From NCBI GenBank assembly GCA_964504155.1, contig CAZDCZ010000016.1:1-41810 (forward strand): a stretch of 41,810 bases of DNA. The letters are read 5' to 3'. Positions 27,613 through 37,073 of the stretch are shown in pieces. Every line of letters begins with the position of its first letter. The stretch's first letter is position 1. The notes below the pieces were generated by a model. It was not told the DNA's origin. It did no database searches and saw only the letters and a program-made list of their open reading frames with translations. Origin of the DNA: CAZDCZ01 sp964504155. GTDB taxonomy: Bacteria > Bacteroidota > Bacteroidia > Bacteroidales > UBA12077. Made by a program: the position numbers and the translations under genes.

Positions 27613-28512
27613 ATGGGTAACTTAAAAGAGATACGTACTAGAATTGCTTCAGTAAAATCGACAAAGCAAATAACTAATGCTATGAAAATGGTTTCGGCAG
27701 CCAAGCTTAAAAAGGCTCAGGATGCAGTTATTCGACTTAGACCGTATGCTCATAAACTAAACGATATATTAGAAGATATTAGTAATAGTCTAGAAAGCAA
27801 TGTGGAAAATATATACTCGAGAAAAACCTTAAAATTCGAGAAAATACTTATTGTTGCTGTAACTGCAAATAAAGGATTATGTGGAGGATTTAATGCAAAT
27901 ATTATTAAACGTATTGATGAATTAAAAAACACAATGTTCTCTGAACAAGATAAGAAAGGAAATTTTTTTATATATAGCTTCGGAAAACATGGTTCTGAAT
28001 ATTTTAACAACAATAAAAGTAAGTATAATGTTATTGGTTACGAGAGTAATATATTCGATAATTTAAGTTTTGAAAATGCTTTACCTTTTATTGAAGATAT
28101 TATGCGAAGGTATGTTAATAAAGAGTTCGATAAAATAATTATTGTATATAATAAATTTAAGAATGCAGCTGTTCAGATACTAAGTACAGAGCATTTTCTT
28201 CCTATACAAATAGTGTCTGTCGAAGAAAATAAAAATGATGATAATATTGAGTCTAATTATATTTTCGAACCATCAAAAGAAGAAATTGTTATCGACTTAA
28301 TTCCTCAATCGCTAAAAATACAAGTTTACGAAACATTTATGGAATCGATTGCTTCTGAGCATGGTGCTAGAATGACGGCAATGCATAAGGCAACCGATAA
28401 TGCTACTACTCTTATTAAAGATCTTCAATTAAAATATAATAAAGCCCGACAAGCATCAATTACCAACGAAATTCTTGAAATTGTTAGCGGTGCCGAAGCT
28501 TTGGGTAAGTAA
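27613..28512 (+). CDS. atpG: ATP synthase F1 subunit gamma
   Basis: The 299-residue central-shaft protein has the typical coiled-coil ends: N-terminal GNLKEIRTRIASVKSTKQIT NAMKMVSAAKLKKAQ and C-terminal EHGARMTAMHKATDNA followed by YNKARQASITNEILEIVSGAEAL. The Rossmann-like middle domain includes VTANKGLCGGFN. It rotates inside the alpha/beta hexamer and couples proton flow to ATP synthesis. It is the last gene of the operon seen here. The S9 peptidase gene faces it 52 bases further on, so atpD and atpC are not directly downstream. Confidence 0.97.
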   Translation: MGNLKEIRTRIASVKSTKQITNAMKMVSAAKLKKAQDAVIRLRPYAHKLNDILEDISNSLESNVENIYSRKTLKFEKILIVAVTANKGLCGGFNANIIKRIDELKNTMFSEQDKKGNFFIYSFGKHGSEYFNNNKSKYNVIGYESNIFDNLSFENALPFIEDIMRRYVNKEFDKIIIVYNKFKNAAVQILSTEHFLPIQIVSVEENKNDDNIESNYIFEPSKEEIVIDLIPQSLKIQVYETFMESIASEHGARMTAMHKATDNATTLIKDLQLKYNKARQASITNEILEIVSGAEALGK

Positions 28513-28564
28513 GTGTAAATAAAGCAGAAAATTAATATCTTAGGTTAGTAGGTTTATTATTTTA

Positions 28565-31357
28565 TTATTTTATAATATTATATTCTGTTTCATGTGTTTT
28601 GTTTATTGCCGGAATCCCTTCTTCCATCCATAAAGGCATTGGTTTTTCTTTTAGGAAATGATCGAAAAACTGTGCCATACGAATCTGAAAATCATATTTA
28701 TCTCTTACTATAGTGGGCCAGTGATCGGCTTCGTTGTAATTTAGCAGCCAAGCTTGTTTTCCCAATCTGCGTAATGCTATAAAAAACTCTACTCCTTGAT
28801 CAAATGGCACTGCACCATCGTTTTCGTTATGCATAATAAGCAATGGTGTCTGAATTTTGTCGGCAAAAAATAATGGTGAACTTTCCAGATAACGTAATGG
28901 AGATTCCCATATCGATTTCCCTAAACGACTTTGAGTATGTTCGTATTGAAACGAGCGATTTCGTCCCGACCAAAGTCTTATGCCTCCGTATGCACTATAC
29001 ATATTAACAACAGGAGCTCCAGATTCAATTGCAGCAAATAAATTTGTGCGAGTAGCTAAATATGCCACTTGATAACCTCCCCAACTATGTCCTTGGGCAG
29101 CAATATGATTTTTGTCGATAAAACCATCATTAATTAGCTGTGTAACACCAGGCATAACACAATTAACAGCATCTTCTCCCGGATATCCTTCTTTATAATA
29201 AACATCGGGATTAAAAATTACATATCCATTACTCGAATAATAATGATAATCAACAGTTGAGCGATGTGCCTCAGGAATTTGATGATGATATAATTCTTGC
29301 GACGACTTTTCGTAAAAATTAACTATCATCGGGTATTTTTTGTTTGGGTCGAAATTGGCAGGTTTAATTAATAAGCCTTCGAGTTTGCGACCGTCTATGG
29401 ATGTCCAAGAGTAAAGTTCTTTTGTCCCCCATAAAAATTCCTTTTGTTGTGGATTAACATTACTTATTGTTTTTGCATTTTTAAACTCGTTTTTGCTTAA
29501 TAGTAAATCAGGAAACTGCTTAAAGCTTTCTTTAGTATAAATGAAAACATTTGCATCTTTTGCCTTAATAGGATAACTTAATTCGAATTTTCCTAATAAT
29601 AATTCTTTAGGAGCATTGGCTTTTATAAAAGAAGTTTTATAGTAAGAATCTTCTCTTGTTATTTCGTTATGTCCGGTTAAATACACAGTTTTTGAAATAT
29701 CAATTCCTTTCTCGTCCTCATTCCATCTACCTATTCTGTTGAAATTAAGATAATGGTAATTTATTTTATTCTGTCTCCCATTTACGGTTAAATTTATGGG
29801 CATCAATTTATTCTCCGGATCAATTTTCCATACATCATAACGATCGTAAATTAACAATGCTTCGTCGTTTTTAAGCCAACCCAGAGAGCCGTAATCGAAA
29901 GCTAAGTTTGGAACATCATTTAACTCATCGGCACATTGTACTGTATTTGGCGAAGTAATTTTGTATTCTTTTTTTTCCTTAAGATTAAAAGTGTTCCAGC
30001 TTGTATCAATTGCACTGTACCAATATAAATACTTACCATTTGGCGAAACTTCTGGTATCGCTCTGCAGTCTTTTTTTATTAATTCCGATTTGCCTGTTTT
30101 TATATTTATTAAGTAAAAATCGTTATGATATGGATATCCTTCCCACATTATTTGAACAGAATAAGGCAAATTAGAATAAGCTAAAACATAATCGGCATCG
30201 CCGTCGTTTATTAATTCAATACTTGTATAATCGGGAGTTTCTAATTGAACAACTTCTTTATTTATTAAATTACAAACAGCTAAATAAGTTTTTTTCAAAT
30301 CTGTTTCTTTTGAATATAACTGTTGAGAATGTAATACCGGTTCGTTCCATTTCCAGATATCAAGTTTTGGAATCTCTTCCTTAAGAATTGTTGTGTCTTC
30401 TTCAGGTTTAATTGGTGCAGTGCCAAAAAATATGCGATTTGTTTTTTCCGAAAATTTAATATTCCCATTTTCACTTATTTCCCAATTTTCTTGGATATTT
30501 TTGTTTGTATTATTTGCTATTTCTTGTATTCCGGAAGTATTATCCCAATAATATAAATTATAGCTATCTTCTTTATTGCTGATAGTATCGGCTAAAAAAG
30601 CTAATCTGTCGCCATTTTTATTAAATGAAAGTTGTTTGTATTTTCCTTTTGCAAGAAGTATAGCCTTTTGAGTTTTATTTTTTAGGTTATAGTAATAAAC
30701 TCCCGGTTTAAAATTTTTATTATCGCCGGCTGAAACGAAGGCAAGTATTTCTTTTTTTTCTGCAAATATATAATCTGTAACAAATGGAAATTCTATTTTG
30801 TTTCCTTTATCAAGATTTTTTACTGTTAACATATAACCCTCATCGTCTAATTCTTCCTTGTTAAGTTTTTTCTTAGCAGTATCTTTTATAGTTTCTTTTT
30901 CAACTTGGTAAGCAATATATCCCGACCATTTTTTAGGAAGTTTATACGATTTTAAATTATTAATTGTGTCGAGCTTTAAGCTTTGTACTTCGAAAATACC
31001 TAATTTGTTTTTAGGCATATTTTCTTTTTTAGTTTTCTTTAGTTTTAATTCTCTAATTAATTCGGTTCTTGGTTTTATTGTAAATAAAACATATTTCGAA
31101 TCACAACTTATGCGAGCCGAGGTTCCTGAAGTTATCGATCTTAGTTCTTTTCCCGATTTATTAGCAATTTTTAAAACAGTATTACCTGTCCAAGGAGCTA
31201 CTTTATAAACAACAGTATTACCATCGTTAGAGATTATTTTTTCTGTAATTCTATTCCATTTTAATATATCATCGAATGTTAAGGGTTTCTGCTTGTTTTG
31301 AGCAAAAATATTAATACTTATAAAAACCAGTATAATAAAAGAAATATATTTTTTCAT
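28565..31357 (-). CDS. S9 family peptidase (DPP/prolyl-oligopeptidase type), exported
   Basis: The 930-residue protein has a signal peptide (about 1-19, ending IFAQ). A long beta-propeller-like region (about 25-640) follows, then an alpha/beta-hydrolase domain (about 650-910). The catalytic triad is visible: S758 in GHSWGGYQ, D847 in MHNENDGAVP and H879 in EADHWP. Such enzymes in Bacteroidota cut dipeptides or oligopeptides in the periplasm, feeding amino-acid use. It resembles the group with a large propeller annotated as prolyl oligopeptidase family or dipeptidyl aminopeptidase; exact specificity cannot be read from sequence. It stands alone and faces the end of the ATP synthase operon. Its leader is A/T-rich and lies just beyond the tRNA-Arg terminator. 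Confidence 0.93.
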   Translation of the reverse strand: MKKYISFIILVFISINIFAQNKQKPLTFDDILKWNRITEKIISNDGNTVVYKVAPWTGNTVLKIANKSGKELRSITSGTSARISCDSKYVLFTIKPRTELIRELKLKKTKKENMPKNKLGIFEVQSLKLDTINNLKSYKLPKKWSGYIAYQVEKETIKDTAKKKLNKEELDDEGYMLTVKNLDKGNKIEFPFVTDYIFAEKKEILAFVSAGDNKNFKPGVYYYNLKNKTQKAILLAKGKYKQLSFNKNGDRLAFLADTISNKEDSYNLYYWDNTSGIQEIANNTNKNIQENWEISENGNIKFSEKTNRIFFGTAPIKPEEDTTILKEEIPKLDIWKWNEPVLHSQQLYSKETDLKKTYLAVCNLINKEVVQLETPDYTSIELINDGDADYVLAYSNLPYSVQIMWEGYPYHNDFYLINIKTGKSELIKKDCRAIPEVSPNGKYLYWYSAIDTSWNTFNLKEKKEYKITSPNTVQCADELNDVPNLAFDYGSLGWLKNDEALLIYDRYDVWKIDPENKLMPINLTVNGRQNKINYHYLNFNRIGRWNEDEKGIDISKTVYLTGHNEITREDSYYKTSFIKANAPKELLLGKFELSYPIKAKDANVFIYTKESFKQFPDLLLSKNEFKNAKTISNVNPQQKEFLWGTKELYSWTSIDGRKLEGLLIKPANFDPNKKYPMIVNFYEKSSQELYHHQIPEAHRSTVDYHYYSSNGYVIFNPDVYYKEGYPGEDAVNCVMPGVTQLINDGFIDKNHIAAQGHSWGGYQVAYLATRTNLFAAIESGAPVVNMYSAYGGIRLWSGRNRSFQYEHTQSRLGKSIWESPLRYLESSPLFFADKIQTPLLIMHNENDGAVPFDQGVEFFIALRRLGKQAWLLNYNEADHWPTIVRDKYDFQIRMAQFFDHFLKEKPMPLWMEEGIPAINKTHETEYNIIK

Positions 31358-31445
31358 ATCTAAGTAGTATTATTTAGTACAATAATATTAAAATATTTAG
31401 ATAAATAAAAGATAGTATAGTTTAATACTGCAACATCATTTTTAT

Positions 31446-31482
31446 ATAAAAAAGCTTCTTGCAGATTATCTGCAAGAAGCTT
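31446..31482 (-). terminator. Rho-independent terminator of tRNA-Arg
   Basis: AAGCTTCTTGCAG (31452-31464) and CTGCAAGAAGCTT (31470-31482) form a perfect 13-bp stem. On the minus strand the stem is followed directly by a run of T. It lies four bases past the tRNA-Arg 3' end. The stem also keeps tRNA transcription out of the S9 peptidase gene. Confidence 0.9.
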
Positions 31483-31485
31483 ATG

Positions 31486-31557
31486 TACCCTCGAGCGGAA
31501 TCGAACCGCTATCATCAGTTTAGGAAACTGGTACTCTATCCGTTGAGCTACGAGGGC
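31486..31557 (-). tRNA. tRNA-Arg (anticodon CCT)
   Basis: The cloverleaf reads on the minus strand: acceptor GCCCTCG / CGAGGGT (first pair G-U), D stem GCTC / GAGT, anticodon loop TTCCTAA with anticodon CCT (reads AGG), and T arm AGCGG-TTCGATT-CCGCT. The discriminator base is A and no CCA is encoded. One C-A mismatch closes the anticodon stem. Length is 72 bases. A consensus promoter and a strong terminator flank it, so it is transcribed alone. Confidence 0.95.
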
Positions 31558-31570
31558 AAATATTACGGGG

Positions 31571-31602
31571 CAAAAATATAATTTTGATTGTCGTAAAGCA
31601 AA
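31571..31602 (-). promoter_or_regulatory. Promoter of tRNA-Arg
   Basis: On the minus strand TTTG (31602-31599) is followed by exactly 20 bases and then TATTTTTG (31578-31571). This matches the Bacteroidota sigma-ABfr consensus TTTG-N19-21-TAnnTTTG. The tRNA begins 14 bases further on. Confidence 0.85.
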
Positions 31603-31685
31603 AATCTTGGAATTATTTTTAAAACAAAATTTAGGTTTCAAGTCCTTGTAAAGCTTTAGTGTTTTGTTTCTCGATAAAAATTTTA

Positions 31686-32207
31686 ATGTATATATTTGTA
31701 TTAAAAATACGCCATATTAAATTAAAAGAGCAAATATCGATTACTGTTTTTACCGACGGAAGTTATAATCCTCAACATAAAATTGGAACTTGGGCAAGTT
31801 GTATTCTTTTTGCCGATAATGAGAAAATATTATGGAATTCGGAGACAAACTCGTCGCAACATGCAATGGAACTGTTGGCTGTAATAAAAAGCATAGAGTA
31901 TATAGAAGCAAAAATTAATCAAGAATATAGTATAGTTGTTTATACCGATAGCGCTTATGTAGAAGGACTTATTGGTAGAGAAGAGAAACTTTGCGCTTCT
32001 AATTTTAAGACAAAAAAAGGAACAGATATTGCTAATCGAGAAAAAGTAGAACTATTTTACGAAATAATAAAAACTGAGAATATAAAAATAATAGAAATTG
32101 AATCGCACAAGAAAAAAGGGCTTTCAGAAATTAGCGATTATAATAGAAAAGTCGACAAATTGGCTCGTAAGAAACTGAAAGAAATAATTAAAAAAATAGA
32201 TAATTAA
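31686..32207 (+). CDS. RNase H family protein
   Basis: RNase HI-type enzymes cleave RNA in RNA-DNA hybrids. With the ATG at 31686 the protein has 173 residues; an in-frame GTG at 31659 would add nine. The four acidic residues of the catalytic DEDD set are visible: D24 in FTDGS, E62 in HAMELLAV, D88 in YTDSAY and D157 in KVDKLA. H141 in ESHKKKG takes the place of the mobile-loop His. The sequence is clearly divergent from Escherichia coli RnhA in between (IGTWASCILFAD), so it may be a second, phylum-specific RNase H, and no symbol is given. It stands alone between tRNA-Arg and the DUF5686 gene. Confidence 0.87.
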   Translation: MYIFVLKIRHIKLKEQISITVFTDGSYNPQHKIGTWASCILFADNEKILWNSETNSSQHAMELLAVIKSIEYIEAKINQEYSIVVYTDSAYVEGLIGREEKLCASNFKTKKGTDIANREKVELFYEIIKTENIKIIEIESHKKKGLSEISDYNRKVDKLARKKLKEIIKKIDN

Positions 32208-32336
32208 AAAAATGAAACTCTACTAGGACTTTTTATTGTAATTATTTGAGATTAACTGTTTTTAATAATTTTTGTCACCAAAAATAATAATTTAGGTGAG
32301 TTTAAATAATTAGTCGTTTTTATTATTCTATCCATT

Positions 32337-34979
32337 ATGAAATATATATTTTTTCTTGTTAATATAATGTTTATTAGTTCAGTGTGTTTTGCGCAAGGAA
32401 TAAAAGGAAAAATAACAAATCATCGAGGTAATGCAATTCCATTTGCAACAATATATTCTACCTCAGATTATAATGGAACAACATCAAATATTAATGGTAA
32501 TTATAATTTAGATCTTTCAAAAGGAAAATACAAGATTCAAATTCAATATCTTGGATATAAAACTAAAGTAATTAATGTTTCAATATCCGATAGTACCGAG
32601 ATACTGAATATTGTTCTCGAAGAACAGATCTATAAAATACCCGAAGTGCGAATATTGGCAAGCGGCGAAGATCCTGCATACGGAATAATGCGGAAAGTTA
32701 TTGCTCTGAGTACTTACTACCTTAATCAGGTTGAAGAATATTCGTGCAGAGTATATTTAAAGGGAACAGGAAACGTAGTTAAAATTCCGAGACTATTAAA
32801 ACGGCAACTAAAAAAAGACGGCCTTGAAGAAGGTAAATGTTTTGTAACCGAAAATATTACCGACATCAATTTTACCTTGCCTAATAGTTTAAAACAGAAA
32901 GTTATCTCGTTGCGAAGTTCCGGCGAGGGGAACAATATTTCGCCAATGAATTTTGTTTCCCTTAGTTTATATAACGATATTAACGGAATAACTTCTCCAA
33001 TAAGTAAATCGGCATTTGCAAATTATAGATATAAACTCGATGGTTCGTTTTACGATAGAAATTTTCTAATACACAAAATAAAAGTTATCCCAAAGCATAA
33101 GGGCTTCGATGTATATTCGGGATATATTTTTATTGTCGATAGTTTTTGGTGTTTACACAGTGTAGAACTGAAGATAGAACAAAATATGTTTACAGCCGAT
33201 ATTAACCAAATTTATGCCCCTGTAAAATTTGATGTATGGATGCCTATAAGCCACGACTTTAAAATCAATGCAAAAGTTGTTGGGATTAATTTTTTGTATA
33301 ATTATGTTGCATCAGTGTCAGATTATAAACTCACATTAAATACAAAAATCGACAATAGTATATTTCAATCATTAAAGAACGATTATACCGATAAAAAGAA
33401 AGTTGAAGATGATGTTTATGGTGCAACAAAAAAAGATAAAGTTGATAAAAAAGAAATATTATCGCTTGTAAAGAAAGATGATCTTTCGAAAAAGGAATCG
33501 AAAAAACTAAATCGATTAATTCGTGAGAAAGTAAAGAAATCGGCTTCAAGACCTCCATTAAAAATCGAGAACCGTCATTCGTTCGATGATAGTGCTAGTT
33601 TACGAACTGTTTCGTATTGGAATTCTATTCGTCCGATACCTCTAACTGTTAACGAAAAAGATAGTTATAAGGCAAAAGATTCTATACAAACAAAAATAGA
33701 AAACAATCCCGAATATGAAGATTCTGTTCGTTTGGCTAAGCAAAAAATGAAATTTGGTGATATATTTTTCGGTAATAGATATTCATATTCCGAAAATACT
33801 TCATCGTTCTCATTTAGTGGATTATTTAAACTCGAAAATTTTAATTTCAATACTGTCGATGGCTTATTAATAACAGAAAAATTTGAATATAGAACTGCGA
33901 TTAATAATGGAAGAAATCTGGAAATCGAGAATAATGTCAGATATGCTGTTTCGCGAGAAAGAATGCTTGCCGATTTAAAAGTAAATTATACATACAATGG
34001 GCTTAAGCGAGCAATTATTAAACTCGATGCAGGAAGAAAAACATCAGATTTTAATTCGGGAAATGGTATACCACCAAATTTGAATTTGTTAACAAGCTTG
34101 TTTTTAAAACAAAATCACATGAAACTTTACGAGAAAGATTTTACAAAAATTAATCATAAAATCGATATTGTTAATGGTTTAACTTTAGAAACAGATTTCG
34201 AGTTTGCCAAAAGACATCAATTAAAAAACAATACAGATTTTTATTTAACAAATCCATTTAAAGATAACTATACCGAAAATATTCCGCAAATAAATAATTT
34301 CGATAATCAACTTATCGCAAATCATACGGCCTCGATAATAAATATTGGACTTAGTTATACTCCACGATATTTTTATAAAATATTAGGTAAAACAAAACAA
34401 ATGATGTATTCTAAATATCCAACATTTTCGGTTAATTACACTAAGGGTATTTCAAACTTTTTAAATAGCGATGTCGATTTCGATAGATTAGAAACCGCAA
34501 TTAACCATTCCTTTAGTCAAAGACAATTAGGCAGAATAAAATATAAATTTATTGCAGGAAAATTTCTAAACACCAACAAATTATATTTTGCCGATTATAA
34601 ACATTATAATACAAACAATCCTTTTTTAATAACATCGAATACATCGTTCGAATTTAGATTACCTGATTATTATAAATACAGCACATCGAGAACTTATTTC
34701 GAAGGACATATTAAGCTCACGAATAATAGAATTTTAGTAAAAAGATTACCAATAATCAGTAAAACGGTGATTAAAGAGAATTTATATTTTAATATTCTTA
34801 AAAATCAAGGACAAGATGTTTATTACGAATTTGGCTATGGAGTAAATCAAATATTATTACTTTTTAATTTCGAAGTATTTGCCGGTTTCGAAAAAAACAA
34901 ACATGTTTATACCGGAATAAAAATAGGAATTCCTTTTGTCGGAAAAGGTAATGACGAAATATCAATTGGGGCAAACTAG
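32337..34979 (+). CDS. DUF5686 / carboxypeptidase-regulatory-like outer-membrane protein
   Basis: The 880-residue protein has a signal peptide (about 1-20, ending CFAQ). A CarboxypepD_reg-like beta-sandwich domain follows (about 21-98, GIKGKITNHRGNAIPFATIY, YLGYKTKVI), the same domain that precedes TonB-dependent receptors in this phylum. The DUF5686 region begins ASGEDPAYGIMRKVIAL. The middle has a charged, Lys-rich linker (about 355-410). The C-terminal half (about 490-880) alternates like outer-membrane beta strands and ends in strands (KIGIPFVGKGNDEISIGAN). No TonB box or plug is seen. Proteins of this kind are frequent in Bacteroidota and have no established function. The gene stands alone. 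Confidence 0.88.
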   Translation: MKYIFFLVNIMFISSVCFAQGIKGKITNHRGNAIPFATIYSTSDYNGTTSNINGNYNLDLSKGKYKIQIQYLGYKTKVINVSISDSTEILNIVLEEQIYKIPEVRILASGEDPAYGIMRKVIALSTYYLNQVEEYSCRVYLKGTGNVVKIPRLLKRQLKKDGLEEGKCFVTENITDINFTLPNSLKQKVISLRSSGEGNNISPMNFVSLSLYNDINGITSPISKSAFANYRYKLDGSFYDRNFLIHKIKVIPKHKGFDVYSGYIFIVDSFWCLHSVELKIEQNMFTADINQIYAPVKFDVWMPISHDFKINAKVVGINFLYNYVASVSDYKLTLNTKIDNSIFQSLKNDYTDKKKVEDDVYGATKKDKVDKKEILSLVKKDDLSKKESKKLNRLIREKVKKSASRPPLKIENRHSFDDSASLRTVSYWNSIRPIPLTVNEKDSYKAKDSIQTKIENNPEYEDSVRLAKQKMKFGDIFFGNRYSYSENTSSFSFSGLFKLENFNFNTVDGLLITEKFEYRTAINNGRNLEIENNVRYAVSRERMLADLKVNYTYNGLKRAIIKLDAGRKTSDFNSGNGIPPNLNLLTSLFLKQNHMKLYEKDFTKINHKIDIVNGLTLETDFEFAKRHQLKNNTDFYLTNPFKDNYTENIPQINNFDNQLIANHTASIINIGLSYTPRYFYKILGKTKQMMYSKYPTFSVNYTKGISNFLNSDVDFDRLETAINHSFSQRQLGRIKYKFIAGKFLNTNKLYFADYKHYNTNNPFLITSNTSFEFRLPDYYKYSTSRTYFEGHIKLTNNRILVKRLPIISKTVIKENLYFNILKNQGQDVYYEFGYGVNQILLLFNFEVFAGFEKNKHVYTGIKIGIPFVGKGNDEISIGAN

Positions 34980-35006
34980 TTTATTTGCATAGTATTAAAT
35001 GCTTTT

Positions 35007-35936
35007 TTATCGGTGTTTAGTAGTTTCGTCTAAAAGTATACTTAAATAATTTTCGTATCTGGTAAGACTAATTTCGTTATTCTTAACGGCTTCTTTTACT
35101 GCGCAACCGGGTTCATGTACATGAGTGCAGTTGTAATATTTACATTTATCTGAGAATTTGAATATTTCGGGAAAATAGTGCGATAGTTCTTCGTTATTTA
35201 TATAAAAAAGACCAAAACCACGTATCCCGGGTGTATCAATAATATATCCATTATCTGATATTTTGTACATCTCGGCAAATGTTGTAGTATGTTTACCCGA
35301 TTTATGCGATTCGGAAATCTCACTAGTCTTTAGGTCTAAATCCGGATTAATAGCATTTACTATTGACGATTTTCCTACGCCGGAATTACCCGATATCAGG
35401 CTTGTTTTATTGCTTAATAAATTTGCTACAGCATCAATGTTTTTACCGGTTTTTACCGATGTATGTAAACATTCGTAACCAATATCTTCGTATATTTTTG
35501 TAAGCCGTTCTAATTCTTCTAACTCTTTAGAATTATATAAATCTATTTTATTAAATATTATTTTTGCCGGCACATTATATGCCTCGGCAGTAATTAAAAA
35601 TCTATCAATAAATAAAGAATGAGTCTCGGGATATGCAATTGTTACAATTAATAATGTTTGGTCGATATTTGCAGCTAAAATATGACTTTGTTTCGACAGG
35701 TTTGTAGCTTTGCGAATTATATAATTTCTCCTTTCGGAGATTTTTGTAATAACACCTATCTCTTCTTTCTCTTTTATTTGGTAACTTACAATATCGCCAA
35801 CAGCTATCGGGTTCGTACTTTTAATTCCCTGAATACGGAATTTACCCCGAATAATACATTCGAAAATAGATTGTGTCTCGATATCTTTTACAAAATACCG
35901 ACTTCCTGTCGATTTTATTACTAATCCTTGAGGCAA
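35007..35936 (-). CDS. rsgA: Ribosome small-subunit-dependent GTPase A
   Basis: RsgA (YjeQ) checks late 30S ribosome assembly. The 309-residue protein shows the family's circularly permuted GTPase order: G4 NKID (129-132) comes before the P-loop GNSGVGKSS (183-191), switch region HTTTF, and G3 DTPGIRG (234-240). An OB-fold occupies about 1-75. The C-terminal zinc site is C265-x4-C270-x-H272-x5-C278 (CKYYNCTHVHEPGC). It is divergent from the exonuclease III gene, with 98 bases between the two starts. Confidence 0.97.
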   Translation of the reverse strand: MPQGLVIKSTGSRYFVKDIETQSIFECIIRGKFRIQGIKSTNPIAVGDIVSYQIKEKEEIGVITKISERRNYIIRKATNLSKQSHILAANIDQTLLIVTIAYPETHSLFIDRFLITAEAYNVPAKIIFNKIDLYNSKELEELERLTKIYEDIGYECLHTSVKTGKNIDAVANLLSNKTSLISGNSGVGKSSIVNAINPDLDLKTSEISESHKSGKHTTTFAEMYKISDNGYIIDTPGIRGFGLFYINNEELSHYFPEIFKFSDKCKYYNCTHVHEPGCAVKEAVKNNEISLTRYENYLSILLDETTKHR

Positions 35937-36034
35937 ATTATAAATATTTTAATGAAAATTATTTTTGCAAATTTAGAATAAAATTAAAATATTTCTCATA
36001 TTTGTTTGATACTAAAAAATATAAAATACCATAT

Positions 36035-36802
36035 ATGACAAAAATTATTAGCTATAACGTAAATGGAATAAGAGCCGCATTAAAAAAAGATTTAATAGAA
36101 TGGCTAAAGGAAGAATCGCCCGATATTTTTTGTATTCAGGAAACAAAGGCGCAAGAAGATCAAATCGACGGAGAAACTTTTAAAGAAGCGGGATATTTCT
36201 GTAACTGTTTTTCGGCTCAGAAAAAGGGATATAGCGGTGTGGCAATGTTCTCAAAAAAGAAACCCGATTTTGTGAAGAAAGGTATTGATAATGCAAAATT
36301 CGATAGCGAAGGAAGATTATTAAGAGCAGATTTTGGTAATTTAACTATTGTAAATTCATATTTCCCGGCCGGAACTACAGGAGATATCCGACAAGAGTAT
36401 AAAATGGAATATTTAGACGAGTTTTATACCTTTATCAATAATCTTAAAAAAGAAAGACCAAACATTATTGCATGTGGCGATTATAATATCTGTCATAAGG
36501 CAATAGATATTAATCATCCCGAGCGACATAAGAAAACATCAGGATTCTTGCCCGAAGAACGAGAATGGTTCGACAAAATGATTGGTGCAGGTTTTATCGA
36601 TAGTTTCAGAGAATTCGACAAAACACCCGAGAAATATAGCTGGTGGAGTTATAGGGCAGGATCTCGAGTTAAAAATCTAGGCTGGCGTATCGATTATCAT
36701 TTAGTTAGCAATGAACTTAAAGCAAAATTAAATAATGCATATATACTAAACGATGTGGTTCATTCCGATCATTGCCCTGTTGTTGTTGATATAAAAAAAT
36801 AA
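36035..36802 (+). CDS. xth: Exodeoxyribonuclease III
   Basis: This AP endonuclease and 3'-5' exonuclease acts in base excision repair. The ATG at 36035 gives MTKIISYNVNGIRAA and 255 residues, the normal length. A longer frame reaches back to 35873 but would run into rsgA and adds a non-homologous leader. Catalytic motifs are SYNVNGIRAA (N7), CIQETKAQ (E36), CGDYNICH (Asp and Asn), the Trp-rich loop YSWWSYRAGS, and the final SDHCPVVVD with the catalytic Asp-His pair. It is monocistronic. Confidence 0.96.
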   Translation: MTKIISYNVNGIRAALKKDLIEWLKEESPDIFCIQETKAQEDQIDGETFKEAGYFCNCFSAQKKGYSGVAMFSKKKPDFVKKGIDNAKFDSEGRLLRADFGNLTIVNSYFPAGTTGDIRQEYKMEYLDEFYTFINNLKKERPNIIACGDYNICHKAIDINHPERHKKTSGFLPEEREWFDKMIGAGFIDSFREFDKTPEKYSWWSYRAGSRVKNLGWRIDYHLVSNELKAKLNNAYILNDVVHSDHCPVVVDIKK

Positions 36803-36868
36803 TTTTAATTGTAGCGACGAGTGAATAAATACATAATTATTATACCATTCGCATTATTATGCTATATA

Positions 36869-36973
36869 TTAACCTAAGTTCGATGTAAGCTTTGTCCACA
36901 GTTTCAATATATACAAAAACATAACAATAAGTGTTTGAAAAATTAGTTTACTATGGTATAATAATTGCTTTAA
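36869..36973 (-). pseudogene. Possible 3' end of an IS element running into the gap
   Basis: AACCTAAGTTCGATGTAAG (36871-36889) is nearly identical to the left arm of the inverted repeat at 9707-9757. Read on the minus strand, the frame is open from the gap edge to a stop inside this repeat, ending KLWTKLTSNLG. Transposase genes often stop inside a terminal inverted repeat. The rest of the element would then lie in the unassembled gap. No transposase motif is visible in the 34 residues, so this is inference. The flanking 36803-36868 shows nothing else. Confidence 0.3.
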
Positions 36974-37073
36974 NNNNNNNNNNNNNNNNNNNNNNNNNNN
37001 NNNNNNNNNNNNNNNNNNNNNNNNNNNNNNNNNNNNNNNNNNNNNNNNNNNNNNNNNNNNNNNNNNNNNNNNN
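36974..37073. other. Assembly gap (100 N)
   Basis: A run of exactly 100 undetermined bases is the usual placeholder for a gap of unknown length. It removes the 5' end of the DUF2807 gene and possibly most of an IS copy. Nothing can be said of its content or true length. Confidence 0.99.

Noticed and set aside
31360..31641. Minus-strand 93-residue frame
   Set aside because: It spans tRNA-Arg, its terminator and its promoter; the frame has no protein character.
32274..32298. TCACC/GGTGA inverted repeat after the RNase H gene as terminator
   Set aside because: Only five pairs with a 15-base loop and no clear T-run.
35873..36034. N-terminal extension of exonuclease III
   Set aside because: It overlaps the start of rsgA and the extra residues do not match the family; the ATG at 36035 gives the normal length.
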